Of a stretch of DNA of 64,000 bases, positions 1 through 8,453 are shown in pieces. The DNA lies in assembly GCA_002025645.1 (NCBI GenBank), contig CP018783.1, positions 1,612,001 through 1,676,000 of the forward strand, read 5' to 3'. This stretch comes from Curtobacterium pusillum (lineage in GTDB: Bacteria > Actinomycetota > Actinomycetes > Actinomycetales > Microbacteriaceae). Position 1 is the first letter of the stretch, and each line of letters begins with the position of its first letter. Position numbers and translations under genes: made by a program. The notes under the pieces were generated by a model. That model did no database searches, was not told the DNA's origin, and saw only the letters and a program-made list of their open reading frames with translations.

Positions 1-1146
1 GAGCACACCGGCACCGCGAACGACGGCGTCGGCAAGAGCCAGAGCGGCGGCCGGATCATCGTCCGTGCTCCCGGCGGTGGCAGTGGCCAGCAGGGCGGCA
101 ACGTCCTCGTCGGCAACTTCGCCCTGTTCGGCGCGACCGGCGGCCGCACGTTCGTCGAGGGTGAGGCCGGCGACCGCTTCGCCGTGCGCAACTCCGGGGC
201 GACCGCGGTCGTCGAGGGCGTCGGCGACTTCGGCTGCGAGTACATGACGGGCGGTGCCGTGTTCAATATCGGCGCGTTCGGCAAGGGCCTCGGCAACGGC
301 ATGTCCGGCGGGTTCCTCTACCAGTACGACCCCTCCGGCCAGGTCACCGAGCGCGCGAGCACCGACTCGCTCCTCGTGTTCCCCGTCATCGACACCGCGC
401 GCGGGTCCTTCCACGAGGCCGCGGCGCGCCTGCTGCTCGAGTGGCACCTCGAGGCGACGGGTTCGGCGCTGGCCGAGCGCCTGCTCGCCGAGTGGGAGAC
501 CACACGACAGCACGTCTACGTCGGGATGCCCCGCGCGCTCCTGCTCACCCAGGACGCCGGCGAGATCCTGGCCGCGGCGAGCCGGAACGAACTGCTCGAC
601 GAGCTGGCGAACTCGATCGCGACGGACAAGCTCCGCGCGTTCAAGGTCGACTACCGCGACCAGCGCGCCGTGCTGGGCGGCCGTGCCCCGGCGCTCGGCG
701 ACCAGGGCGACGACATGTTCTCGCTGCTGTCGTCGTACACGGTGCTCGGCGTCGCGCAGGACCTCGCGCTCGAGCGGGTCCCCGGTGCCGCGGGTCCGAA
801 CGACCCCCGCGTGACCGAGGCCGTCAAGAACCTCATCCTCACCGAGGACTTCTTCGTGAAGCAGCGCGTCGTGAAGTACCTGCGCGGCACGCTCGACCGG
901 TTCGCGGACGACCAGCTCGCGACCCTCATCGCGATCAAGCGACTCGACGACTACAAGCGCGCGCTCACGCAGCGGAACAACCGCAGCATGGACGCGCCGG
1001 GCACCACCGGGTGGATCATGCACCAGAACGCCAAGAACGACGGCCGCGTCCGCGAGGCCCGCTTCGACGAGCTGCTCGCGAACGCGGCGCTCGAGGACAT
1101 CGCCCGCCGTGCACCGCAGGCGCCGACCGAGGCGGTGTCCGCGTGA
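1..1146 (+). CDS. gltB: Glutamate synthase large subunit-like protein, C-terminal part (5' truncated by window edge)
   Basis: The frame is open from base 1, so only the C-terminal 381 residues are present. The first ~110 residues are the GXGXG beta-helix domain of GltB: motifs GKSQSGGRIIVR, RFAVRNSGATAVVEGVGDFG and GCEYMTGG are nearly canonical. In the family this subunit makes glutamate from glutamine and 2-oxoglutarate. After the GXGXG repeat the protein continues for ~250 residues into a helical region (ending near DDYKRALTQRNN and EDIARRAPQAP) that I do not recognise from ordinary GltB C termini. The stop overlaps the GTG of the next gene by 4 bases (GTGA), so the two are translationally coupled. 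No gltD-like gene follows; a diflavin reductase does. It could be a GOGAT variant or a GltB-related enzyme of another specificity. Confidence 0.85.
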   Translation, partial: EHTGTANDGVGKSQSGGRIIVRAPGGGSGQQGGNVLVGNFALFGATGGRTFVEGEAGDRFAVRNSGATAVVEGVGDFGCEYMTGGAVFNIGAFGKGLGNGMSGGFLYQYDPSGQVTERASTDSLLVFPVIDTARGSFHEAAARLLLEWHLEATGSALAERLLAEWETTRQHVYVGMPRALLLTQDAGEILAAASRNELLDELANSIATDKLRAFKVDYRDQRAVLGGRAPALGDQGDDMFSLLSSYTVLGVAQDLALERVPGAAGPNDPRVTEAVKNLILTEDFFVKQRVVKYLRGTLDRFADDQLATLIAIKRLDDYKRALTQRNNRSMDAPGTTGWIMHQNAKNDGRVREARFDELLANAALEDIARRAPQAPTEAVSA

Positions 1147-2930
1147 GCCTCCTGCCCCCGACCGGATCACTGATCCCGGTCGACGCACCGTTCTCGGCCG
1201 CCCAGGAGTCCTGGCTCGCCGGGTTCATCGCGGGCATCGCCGCCGCCGGCAAGCGAGGGTCCGGGAACGCCCCGACGACCACGATCGACGTGCTGTTCGG
1301 CACGCAGACCGGCAACGCGGAGTTCCTCGCCGACGAGCTGGTCGCCGGCGCGAAGGCCCGCGGGCTCGGCGGTCGGGCCACCGCGCTCGACGCCGTCACA
1401 CCGGAGCAGCTCACCGGGATGTCGCACGTGCTCCTCGTCACCTCGACGTACGGCGAGGGCGAGATGCCCGACAACGCCGGTCTGTTCTGGGACGCGATCC
1501 AGGCGACCACCGTGCCGCGGCTCGAGGGGCTGCAGTACGCGGTGCTCGGGCTCGGCGACACCAGCTACGACGAGTTCTGCCAGGCCGGCAAGCTCCTCGA
1601 CACCCGCTTCGAACAGCTCGGTGCGACGCGGATCCACGACCGTGTCGACTGCGACGTGGACTTCGAGGACCCGGCTGCGCTGTGGACCGCCGCGGTGCTC
1701 GACCGACTCGCGGCAGAGGCCGGTGCGCAACCCGGCGCGTCCGGCCCCGCCGGTGACCCGGCCACGTCGGCGACCGCGACCGGCGGGGCGGGCGCGAGCC
1801 GTGCCTCCAGGCCGGGTTCCCAGTGGAACAAGCGCAACCCGTTCCCGTCGAAGCTCGTCGAGAACCGGCTGCTCTCCTCGCCGCGCAGCGCGAAGGAGAT
1901 CCGGCACTACGAGTTCGACCTCGGCGACTCCGGCATCGAGTACGCGGCCGGCGACGCCCTGGCGGTCGTGCCGGTCAACGACGAGGTCTTCGTGGGCGAG
2001 CTGCTGGAGCAGGTCGGTGCGAGCGGGTCCGAGTCCCTGGACGGCCGTGCGATCACCGAGGTCCTGCGGACCGACCGCGAGATCCGGACGCCGTCGAAGG
2101 ACCTCATCGCCGACCTGGTGCAGCGCGCGCCGTCGAGCGAACTCGCGGCCGTGGTCTCGCACGGTGACAAGCACGAGCTCGACCGCTGGCTCTGGGGACG
2201 CGACGTCCTCGACCTGCTGCGCGACGCCGGTCCCGCGGCGCCAGGACTCGACGAGCTGCTGCCGAACCTCCGGCCGTTGCAGGCGCGCCAGTACTCGATC
2301 TCGTCGAGCCCGCTCGCGCACCCGGACCGCATCCACCTGACGATCGCGTCCGTCCGGTACGGCGACCCGCACCGGATGTACGCCGGTGTCGCGTCGACGT
2401 TCCTCGCCGACCGGGTCTCCCCCGACGGCACCGTGGACGTGTACCTGCAGCCGAACGCGTCGTTCGGGGTGCCCGCGGACCCGTCCGCACCGATGATCAT
2501 GATCGGCCCCGGAACCGGTATCGCACCGTTCCGCGGGTTCCTGCACGAGCGTGCGGTCGCGGGTGCCACCGGCCGGAACTGGCTGTTCTTCGGCGACCAG
2601 CACCGCGACACGGACTTCGTGTACGAGGACGAGCTCACGGCGCTGCAGGAGCAGGGCGTGCTGAACCGTCTCGACCTGGCGTTCTCGCGTGACCAGGCCG
2701 AGAAGGTCTACGTGCAGACCCGGATGCTCGAGCAGGCGTCGGAGCTGTACGCCTGGCTCGAGGACGGCGGACACCTGTACGTGTGCGGCGATGCCTCGCG
2801 GATGGCAAAGGACGTCGAGTCGGCGCTGCTGTCCGTCATCGGGTCCCAGCGCGGCAAGGGCGAGGACGACGCACAGGCGTACCTCGCCGACATGCGCCGC
2901 GGCAAGCGGTACGTCCGCGACGTCTACTGA
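1143..2930 (+). CDS. Diflavin NADPH reductase (CysJ / sulfite reductase flavoprotein alpha-like)
   Basis: This 595-residue protein starts at GTG 1143 inside the gltB stop codon; the open frame runs further upstream but only as antiparallel shadow of gltB. Domain order is flavodoxin (about 50-195: LFGTQTGNAEFLADEL, TSTYGEGEMPDNAG, VLGLGDTSYDEFC), a Gly/Ala/Pro-rich linker (about 200-220), an FAD domain (about 225-440, with RQYSISSSPL) and an NADPH domain (IGPGTGIAPFRGFLHER; YVCGDASRMAKDVE), ending in a conserved aromatic tail (RYVRDVY). This is the architecture of CysJ and cytochrome P450 reductases: NADPH to FAD to FMN to a partner. No sulfite reductase hemoprotein is adjacent. The coupled gltB-like gene suggests that enzyme is the electron acceptor; this is inference. 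Confidence 0.85.
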   Translation: MSLLPPTGSLIPVDAPFSAAQESWLAGFIAGIAAAGKRGSGNAPTTTIDVLFGTQTGNAEFLADELVAGAKARGLGGRATALDAVTPEQLTGMSHVLLVTSTYGEGEMPDNAGLFWDAIQATTVPRLEGLQYAVLGLGDTSYDEFCQAGKLLDTRFEQLGATRIHDRVDCDVDFEDPAALWTAAVLDRLAAEAGAQPGASGPAGDPATSATATGGAGASRASRPGSQWNKRNPFPSKLVENRLLSSPRSAKEIRHYEFDLGDSGIEYAAGDALAVVPVNDEVFVGELLEQVGASGSESLDGRAITEVLRTDREIRTPSKDLIADLVQRAPSSELAAVVSHGDKHELDRWLWGRDVLDLLRDAGPAAPGLDELLPNLRPLQARQYSISSSPLAHPDRIHLTIASVRYGDPHRMYAGVASTFLADRVSPDGTVDVYLQPNASFGVPADPSAPMIMIGPGTGIAPFRGFLHERAVAGATGRNWLFFGDQHRDTDFVYEDELTALQEQGVLNRLDLAFSRDQAEKVYVQTRMLEQASELYAWLEDGGHLYVCGDASRMAKDVESALLSVIGSQRGKGEDDAQAYLADMRRGKRYVRDVY

Positions 2931-2968
2931 GCGGTGCGCGCGGCGGCCGCGCGCGGCGGCCGGCTCGG

Positions 2969-3037
2969 CAGTGTGCGAGGTTCCGCGCCTCGTGCGAGGG
3001 CGCGAGCGTCCCACCCTGCGCGGAACCTCGCACACTG
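2969..3037. repeat. 20-bp perfect inverted repeat, possible terminator or REP-like element
   Basis: Arms at 2969-2988 and 3018-3037 (CAGTGTGCGAGGTTCCGCGC and its exact complement) are separated by 29 bases. It lies 38 bases after the reductase stop. There is no T-run, as is common for high-GC actinobacteria. It could end transcription of the gltB-reductase unit or be a mobile palindromic repeat. Confidence 0.6.
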
Positions 3038-3082
3038 CGGCAGGCCCGTCGCACGGTGCGAGGGCCCGGGCACGCGCCCGGC

Positions 3083-3126
3083 CCGTCGTCCCGGTGCGGA
3101 ACCCGAATCCGCGACCGGGACGACGG
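3083..3126. terminator. Hairpin between reductase and DUF7882-like gene
   Basis: Arms 3083-3100 and 3108-3126 pair over ~18 bases with one bulged G (CCGTCGTCCCGG against CCGGGACGACGG). With the 2969-3037 repeat this fills most of the 375-base gap 2931-3305 between two convergent genes. I see no coding sequence in the gap; the rest is GC-rich simple sequence. Confidence 0.45.
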
Positions 3127-3305
3127 TGAGGGGGCGCAGGCCGGGAGGCCCCTGATCCGGGACTCCTCGCGCGTCGCGTGGTTCCCCCCTCGACCGCCGG
3201 CGGACCCGTTCCGGCTCCCTGGGCCGGCGCGGACGCTCGCGGTGAGATCAACCTACGGCCTTGCACGTCCGTGCGGTACCCGTTGACCGAGATGGCTCGC
3301 TCGTG

Positions 3306-3680
3306 CTAGCGACCGGAGTCGTCCTCAGCGTCGCCCGGGACCACGGCGCGGGACCACGGCGAGTCCTCCGCGGTGCTGGTGTCCGGCGGCTCGGGGGTCA
3401 GGACGAGACCGGAGCCGGAGGTCGCGGCCGCGTAGAGCTCCTCGAGCCAGCTGCGGTTGATCGAGGGCACCCGGCTGCCGGAGAACTTGAAGTGCAGGCT
3501 CACGTCCGGGTGGAGCCAGATCGCACTCCGGCCGTCGCCGCGCAGGACGTCGTCCTTCCAGGAGAACACGAACCGGTGCTCCCGCCGGAGGAGGTTCACG
3601 ATGACGATCTGCAGGTGCGTCAGAGCGCGGTCGTCCACGGCGAGGTCGAGCTGTTCGCCCGCGTAGATGAGGTGGCCCAT
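3306..3680 (-). CDS. Small DUF7882-like protein (often misnamed ATP-dependent DNA ligase)
   Basis: A 124-residue protein starting MGHLIYAGEQLDLAVDDRAL. The start at 3680 was chosen because this N terminus (MGxLIYG, then DRxLxHLQIVI) is typical of a small Microbacteriaceae family that automated pipelines label 'ATP-dependent DNA ligase'. It has no ligase motif and is far too short to be one. The middle contains SFSWK-like and IWLHPxVSLHFKFxG segments that look like a compact beta-rich fold, and the last 30 residues are acidic and probably disordered. It is divergently placed from the ArsR gene, with ~58 bases between the two starts. Function is unknown. Family assignment is from recollection of its consensus, not a search. 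Confidence 0.7.
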   Translation of the reverse strand: MGHLIYAGEQLDLAVDDRALTHLQIVIVNLLRREHRFVFSWKDDVLRGDGRSAIWLHPDVSLHFKFSGSRVPSINRSWLEELYAAATSGSGLVLTPEPPDTSTAEDSPWSRAVVPGDAEDDSGR

Positions 3681-3724
3681 AGGTCCTTGTACACCGACCA
3701 CTTGCGCGGCGAGCCAACCCGGCG

Positions 3725-3730
3725 TAACGT
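3725..3730 (+). promoter_or_regulatory. -10 element TAACGT of the ArsR gene
   Basis: TAACGT ends 8 bases before ATG 3739. With usual -10 spacing, transcription would begin at or within one base of the start codon. Confidence 0.5.
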
Positions 3731-3731
3731 G

Positions 3732-3745
3732 CAACCAAATGGTTG
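3732..3745. promoter_or_regulatory. Probable ArsR operator overlapping the arsR-like start
   Basis: CAACCAAATGGTTG is a perfect 6-bp inverted repeat around AA and contains the ATG at 3739. A -10-like TAACGT lies at 3725-3730, 8 bases before the ATG, so transcription probably starts at or next to the start codon and bound repressor would block it. Autoregulation is inferred. Confidence 0.5.
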
Positions 3746-4092
3746 TACGAATTGAACTGAGCGACGCCGAGGTCGACCGGGTGTTCCACGCCCTGGCCGA
3801 TGCGACGCGGCGCGACATCGTCCGTCGCACCCTCGTCGGCGAGGCGTCCGTGAGTGAGCTGGCGGACGCCTACGCGATGTCGTTCGCCGCCGTCCAGAAG
3901 CACGTCGCCGTCCTCGAAGGAGCAGGACTCGTGACCAAGGAACCCCGGGGGCGCACCCGCATCGTGCGCGCCGACCCGGGACAGATCGACCGGGTGCGCG
4001 GACTGCTGGACGCCTACGCCGACCTCTGGCGCGGGCGGATCGACCGCCTCGACGCACTGCTGGAAGAAGACCGCGAACAAGGGAGCCACTGA
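3739..4092 (+). CDS. ArsR/SmtB-family transcriptional regulator
   Basis: This 117-residue protein has a winged-helix domain over nearly its whole length: VFHALADATRRDIVRRTL, then ASVSELADAYAMSFAAVQKH (helix-turn-helix) and LVTKEPRGRTRIVR (wing). The start at ATG 3739 fits the family length and the leaderless-type promoter; codons further upstream are in frame but belong to no domain. No Cys/His metal-sensing pair is visible, so it is the non-metal ArsR type commonly paired with AHSA1/SRPBCC proteins. The stop overlaps the next start (ATGA at 4089-4094), so both are co-translated. It probably represses its own operon. Confidence 0.85.
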   Translation: MVVRIELSDAEVDRVFHALADATRRDIVRRTLVGEASVSELADAYAMSFAAVQKHVAVLEGAGLVTKEPRGRTRIVRADPGQIDRVRGLLDAYADLWRGRIDRLDALLEEDREQGSH

Positions 4093-5078
4093 TGCCGACC
4101 ACATCCGTCCACACCGACCCCGAGGAACTCACGATGACCCTCGTGGCCGAGTTCCCCGTCCCCGTCGAACGCCTCTGGGGCGCGTTCGCCGACCCCCGAC
4201 AGCTCGAACGGTTCTGGGGTCCGCCCGGGTTCCCCGCCACGTTCACGTCGTTCGACCTCCGCCCCGGTGGCCGTGCCGACTACCGGATGACCTCCCCGCA
4301 GGGCGAGCGTTTCCTCTCCTTGTGGCGGATCAGCGAGGTGGACGAGCAGCGCCGGATCGTCTTCGAGGACCTGTTCTCCACCGAGGACGGCGCCGTCGAC
4401 GAGGCGATGCCGGGGAGCGAGACCGTGCTGTCGTTCGAGCGCGTCGGCGACGGTTCCCGCGTCACCGTGCTGACCTCGTTCGGGTCCTCCGCCGACCTCG
4501 ACCGGATGCTCGAGATGGGCATGCTCGAGGGGTACACGCAGGCGTTCGGGCAGCTCGACACCGTGCTGGCCGACCTCCGCGAGTACGCCCTCGGCAAGGG
4601 CACGGTCACCGACCTCGTCGACGACACCCACGTGAAGATCACTCGCGCGTTCGCAGCGCCGCGGCACCTGCTCTGGCGCGCGCACACCGAGCCGGAGCTG
4701 ATGCGGCGGTGGCTGCTCGGACCGGACGGGTGGGAGATGACCGTGTGCGAGAACGACCTGGTCGTCGGCGGCTCGTTCCGGCAGGCCTGGGCGCCCGTCG
4801 GGGACACCGAGGGCGAGGCCTTCGGGTTCGAGGGCGAGAACCTCGTCATCGAGCCGGAACGCCGCATGGTCACCACCGAGCGGATGACAGGAGCGCCCTT
4901 CCCGGCGAACGTCAACGACCTGCAGTTCGACGAGGCGGACGGCGTCACCCTCATGACGCTGCTCATCACCTACCCGGACCAGGCGCAGCGGGACATGATC
5001 CTGGCCACCGGCATGACCGACGGCATGGAGACGAGCTACGCGCGTCTGGAACGCGAGGTGCTGACCGCCGCGGCGTGA
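4092..5078 (+). CDS. Tandem SRPBCC (AHSA1-like) domain protein
   Basis: A 328-residue protein with two consecutive AHSA1/START-like domains. The first, about residues 12-158, has FPVPVERLWGAFADPRQLERFWGP, RPGGRADYRM and FGSSADLDRMLEMGMLEGYTQA. The second, about 178-325, has RAFAAPRHLLWRAHTEPELM, ENDLVVGGSFRQAW and ATGMTDGMETSYARLE. Single-domain versions (~150 residues) are usual, so this is an in-frame duplication or fusion. These domains bind hydrophobic ligands in a helix-grip pocket; the ligand is unknown. It is coupled to the ArsR gene, a frequent pairing in actinobacteria. Confidence 0.85.
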   Translation: MPTTSVHTDPEELTMTLVAEFPVPVERLWGAFADPRQLERFWGPPGFPATFTSFDLRPGGRADYRMTSPQGERFLSLWRISEVDEQRRIVFEDLFSTEDGAVDEAMPGSETVLSFERVGDGSRVTVLTSFGSSADLDRMLEMGMLEGYTQAFGQLDTVLADLREYALGKGTVTDLVDDTHVKITRAFAAPRHLLWRAHTEPELMRRWLLGPDGWEMTVCENDLVVGGSFRQAWAPVGDTEGEAFGFEGENLVIEPERRMVTTERMTGAPFPANVNDLQFDEADGVTLMTLLITYPDQAQRDMILATGMTDGMETSYARLEREVLTAAA

Positions 5079-5084
5079 GCACGA

Positions 5085-5132
5085 GACGGCCTGGAGGCGC
5101 GGTGCCAGCTGGCGCCGCGCCTCCAGGCCGTC
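5085..5132. terminator. Long hairpin terminator between convergent genes (GGAGGCGCGG family)
   Basis: Two 22-base arms (5085-5106, 5111-5132) pair with a single G-T wobble around AGCT; the stem contains CTGGAGGCGCGG. It sits between the convergent AHSA1 and mvaS genes and could stop both. It belongs to a hairpin family repeated across this window. Confidence 0.75.
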
Positions 5133-5143
5133 ACTGGGTCGCG

Positions 5144-6304
5144 TCAGACCGAGGCGGTCGCCTCGTACCTGCGCGCGCCGCCGCGCACCCCGGCGAACCG
5201 GTACGGCGCAGCCGTGACTTGCGGACGCTCGACGTCCTCGCTCGTCGCGGCACCCGCGGCGTGCAGCTCCCGGTACGCGTCCACCGTCAGCGGCACCCGG
5301 GCAGCGAGGAGTTCGCGCACCCGGCCCTGCCGACGGTGCTCCTGGTACGCCGGCTGCACGATGCCCGTGATGAGCTCGCCGACGCTGCCGGAGCCGTAGC
5401 TGAACAGGCCGATGCGCTCCCCCGCGAGGTCGTCGTCGAGGTCGAGCAGCGCCGCGAGACCGATCCAGAGCGATGCTGTGTACGTGTTGCCGGTCTGCTT
5501 GTTGTAGGTGAAGCCGAGCGCGAGTTCGGACTCGTCGAACGGGACGCCGACGTGCTGCGTGAGCTTCCGGTGCGCCTTGAGTGCCATCTTCGTGAACGGC
5601 TGGTGGTGCACGAACCGGACGATGTCCTCGTACGCCGGACCGCCCTGCGCGGCGAGGTCGTCCCAGGCGCCGACGAACGCGTCGACGTAGGCACTGACCG
5701 ACAGGCGGCCGTCGACGAGCGCGGTGGAGCGGTCGTTCGGACGCCAGAAGTCGTCGACGTCAGCGGTGAAGACCCCGGCGGCGGGTTCGATCTCGATCAG
5801 GTCGGGGTCGGCCGAGATCAGGATCGCGGCGGCGCCGGCGCCCTGGGTGGGCTCGGCGGCGGTGTCGACGTCGTAGCGGGCGACGTCGGCGGCGATGACC
5901 AGTACGCGTTCCCGAGGTGCACGAGCGACGATGCCGAGGGCGAGCTGGACGGCAGCGGTCCCGCCGTAGCAGGCCTGCTTCAGCTCGACGACGCGGACGT
6001 TCTGCGGCAGGCCGAGCAGCCCGTGAACGAACACCCCGGCCGCCTTCGACTGGTCGACGCCCGACTCGGTCGCGAACAGCACCGTGCGGATGCCCTCGAC
6101 GCCGTGCCGGTCGACGATCTCCTTCGCCGCGGCGGCGCCCATGGTGACGATGTCCTCGTCGGGGGCCGGCACGCTGAAGGCGTCCTGCCCGATGCCGACG
6201 TGGTACTTCGCCGGGTCGACGCCGAGACGCTCCGCCAGGTCGTCGAGCTCGAGGACGTGGTGTCCGGTCGCGACGGCGAGGTCGTGGATGCCGATGCGGG
6301 TCAT
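5144..6304 (-). CDS. mvaS: Hydroxymethylglutaryl-CoA synthase
   Basis: This 386-residue enzyme condenses acetyl-CoA with acetoacetyl-CoA to HMG-CoA, the first committed step of the mevalonate pathway. The catalytic triad is visible: Glu80 in LFATESGVDQSKA, nucleophile Cys112 in VVELKQACYGGTA, and a His in FVHHQPFTKMA (about 233-234). These match the positions of Glu79, Cys111 and His233 in the Enterococcus enzyme. Length is normal for bacterial MvaS. It is the last gene of a five-gene operon; its ATG overlaps the hmgR stop (ATGA). Confidence 0.97.
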   Translation of the reverse strand: MTRIGIHDLAVATGHHVLELDDLAERLGVDPAKYHVGIGQDAFSVPAPDEDIVTMGAAAAKEIVDRHGVEGIRTVLFATESGVDQSKAAGVFVHGLLGLPQNVRVVELKQACYGGTAAVQLALGIVARAPRERVLVIAADVARYDVDTAAEPTQGAGAAAILISADPDLIEIEPAAGVFTADVDDFWRPNDRSTALVDGRLSVSAYVDAFVGAWDDLAAQGGPAYEDIVRFVHHQPFTKMALKAHRKLTQHVGVPFDESELALGFTYNKQTGNTYTASLWIGLAALLDLDDDLAGERIGLFSYGSGSVGELITGIVQPAYQEHRRQGRVRELLAARVPLTVDAYRELHAAGAATSEDVERPQVTAAPYRFAGVRGGARRYEATASV

Positions 6305-7365
6305 GCTGCGCCTCCGGCGGGCTTCGCGCCGCGGCGCTCCATCGCGACGTGGGCGGCCATCAGCTCGCCCGGGTTGGTCTGCGCGGCGAGCAGCGAGAGC
6401 TCCCCGCAGAGGACGGTGGCGGCGCAGAGGGCGGCAAGGCGGCGGGCGTTGGCGCCGGGTTCGCCCTCCTGCCGGCAGCCGAGGCGCACGAGGGCGTCCT
6501 CGACGACGGGCAGGTCGCCGCCCTTGCCGTTGCCGACCGTGCCGACGATGAGGTGCGGGAGCGAGGTGGCGAAGTACAGGTCACCGTCGCGGTCCTCGGC
6601 GCTCGTGATGCCCTGGGAGCCCTCGACGATGTTCGCGGCGTCCTGCCCGGTGGCCAGGTAGAAGCCGAGGAGCATGTTCGCGTAGTGGGCGTTCGCTGAC
6701 CGGATGGCACCGGCGATGGTCGACCCGACGAGGTTCTTCGCGACGTTGAGCTCGGCGATGCGCGCGGCGCTCGACCGGAGCCGCTTCTCGACGATCTCGC
6801 CCGGGATGACGATCTCGGCGATCGTGTTCCGGCCGCGGCCACGGATGCCGTTCACGGCGGTGGCCTTCTTGTCGGTGCAGAAGTTCCCCGACACGGACAC
6901 GTACCGCAGGCCGGGCTCCCACGCGAGGATCGCCGGCAGGAGCTTGTCCGCCGCCTGCGTGACCATGTTGTGCCCGGAGGCGTCGCCCGTGGTGAATGCG
7001 AAGCGCAGGAACAGCAGGTCCCCGACGATCTCCGGGTGCACCTCGATGAGCTTGGCGAAGCGGCTCTGGCCGGCGACGATCTGCTCGAGCTCGGCCTGCC
7101 GCGCGAGGATGCGGCCGGTCGCGAGGTGCGCGGCTGCGGCGCTGTCGGCGCGGACCACCACGGAGCGGGTCATTCGTTCGTCGACGACGGTCGAGACGAT
7201 GCCGCCCTCGACCATGCGCGAGATGCGGGCACCACGGCCGACGGACGGCCAGAGGGGCGACTCGTACGTGGCGAGCGGCACCTCGTGCTCACCCTCCACC
7301 GCGTTGCCGCTGATGCGGATCGGCCCCACCCACTTCGTGGGGATCGGGGTCAGCAGGTCGGTCAT
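6301..7365 (-). CDS. hmgR: Hydroxymethylglutaryl-CoA reductase, class I-like
   Basis: The 354-residue protein starts at ATG 7365, which overlaps the mvaK2 stop; the open frame continues upstream only as shadow. It reduces HMG-CoA to mevalonate. Class I motifs are present: SGNFCTDKKATAVNGIRGRG (catalytic Lys), TTGDASGHNMVTQA in place of the usual GDAMGMNM, GQDAANIVEGSQ, and LPHLIVGTVGNGKGG. A His in the C-terminal AAHVAMERRG is the likely catalytic His. There is no membrane anchor, as expected for a bacterial soluble form. The Ser-Gly-His in the cofactor loop differs from class I eukaryotic enzymes. Confidence 0.95.
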   Translation of the reverse strand: MTDLLTPIPTKWVGPIRISGNAVEGEHEVPLATYESPLWPSVGRGARISRMVEGGIVSTVVDERMTRSVVVRADSAAAAHLATGRILARQAELEQIVAGQSRFAKLIEVHPEIVGDLLFLRFAFTTGDASGHNMVTQAADKLLPAILAWEPGLRYVSVSGNFCTDKKATAVNGIRGRGRNTIAEIVIPGEIVEKRLRSSAARIAELNVAKNLVGSTIAGAIRSANAHYANMLLGFYLATGQDAANIVEGSQGITSAEDRDGDLYFATSLPHLIVGTVGNGKGGDLPVVEDALVRLGCRQEGEPGANARRLAALCAATVLCGELSLLAAQTNPGELMAAHVAMERRGAKPAGGAA

Positions 7366-8453
7366 TCGACGCTCCCTTCGGGCGCTTGCACCGCGACGCT
7401 GAGGTGTCTGATGTCGTGCGCCTCCCAGGCGCGGTGGATGCCGGCGAGGTCGGTGTCCGCCGGGACGAGCGCGATGCCGCAGTCGCCACCGCCGGCACCG
7501 GACGGCTTCGCCGCCCCGCCCGCCGACTCGACGACGTCGCACAGGGTGGCGAGGCGCTCGGTCTCGATCTTCGACCCGACGGACGCGCCGAGACGCTGCA
7601 GCAGCACGCGCGCGCGACGCAGGGCGTCCAACGTCATGGACGCGTCGCCGGTCTGGAGGCCCGTGGTCAGGTCGTCGACGCAGGTGCGGCTCTCGTCGAG
7701 GAACGCCTGGTACCCGCCGTTGCGGTGTCGACGGACGACGCCGACGAGCTTCGTGGTGGACGCGGGCGAACCGGTCCAGCCGACGAGCAGCTCGAGGTTC
7801 TCGGGCGCGGGCAGCCGCTGGACGTCGAAGCCCTCCCACGCATCACCGGCGTGCTCGGTGTCGTCGAGGATCTCGGTCACCGTGCGGGTGTCGAGCTGCG
7901 CCGCGAGCCGTTCACGGTCCGGGGCGCTGTACCGCAGCCAGCCGCCGAAGGTGCTCGCTGCCAGGTCGCCGCCGGACGCACGGGGGTTCACCCGGATCGT
8001 CGCGAGCAGCGCGAGCTGGAAGCGCTTCCGCTGGGACAGACCGAGCCCGTAGAAGCGGTCGAGTGCTCCGACGGTCGCCACGGTCACCGCCGCCGACGAC
8101 CCGAGCCCGAACTTGCGGCCGCTGGCGTCGTCGAGCTGGCTGTGGATGCGGAGGTCGTGGAAACGCGGGGCGATGCCCTGCTCCTCGCGGAGCTTCTCGA
8201 CGAGGTCGATCGTCGCCATCACGTAGTCGTACGGGTGGTGCTCGGTGTCCAGCGCGATGCCGTCGTCCGCACGGGTCCAGGTCACGGGCAGGTGCCCGTA
8301 CTCCTCGGAGTGCACACTGCCCGAGCCGTGGCCCTCGGTCACCCGGGCGGTGATGGCACGGTCGAGGGCGATGAGCACGGACGGTTGCCCCGGCTCGACG
8401 ACGGCGTACTCCCCCGCCACGAACAGCTTGCCGTGGGCACGGAACTCGATCAC
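7362..8453 (-). CDS. mvaK2: Phosphomevalonate kinase
   Basis: This 363-residue GHMP kinase phosphorylates mevalonate 5-phosphate to the diphosphate. GHMP motif 1 is HGKLFVAGEYAVVEPG near the N terminus, motif 2 is KFGLGSSAAVTVATVGALDR and motif 3 is KPSGAGGGDCGIAL near the C terminus. The start is GTG at 8453-8451, overlapping the mvaD stop (GTGA). Two of the three GHMP kinases in the operon are separated by it and mvaD; the KFGLGSSAA motif and PSGAGGGD favour phosphomevalonate kinase over mevalonate kinase. Confidence 0.93.
   Translation of the reverse strand: MIEFRAHGKLFVAGEYAVVEPGQPSVLIALDRAITARVTEGHGSGSVHSEEYGHLPVTWTRADDGIALDTEHHPYDYVMATIDLVEKLREEQGIAPRFHDLRIHSQLDDASGRKFGLGSSAAVTVATVGALDRFYGLGLSQRKRFQLALLATIRVNPRASGGDLAASTFGGWLRYSAPDRERLAAQLDTRTVTEILDDTEHAGDAWEGFDVQRLPAPENLELLVGWTGSPASTTKLVGVVRRHRNGGYQAFLDESRTCVDDLTTGLQTGDASMTLDALRRARVLLQRLGASVGSKIETERLATLCDVVESAGGAAKPSGAGGGDCGIALVPADTDLAGIHRAWEAHDIRHLSVAVQAPEGSVE

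Noticed and set aside
1167-3266. A 699-codon minus-strand frame
   Set aside because: Antisense shadow of the diflavin reductase; no motif.
3306-3680. DNA ligase annotation for the small protein
   Set aside because: No KxDG motif and far too short; the name is a known mislabel for this family.
4322-6661. A 779-codon plus-strand frame
   Set aside because: It overlaps AHSA1, mvaS and hmgR in another frame or strand and its composition is Arg/Gly-rich shadow.
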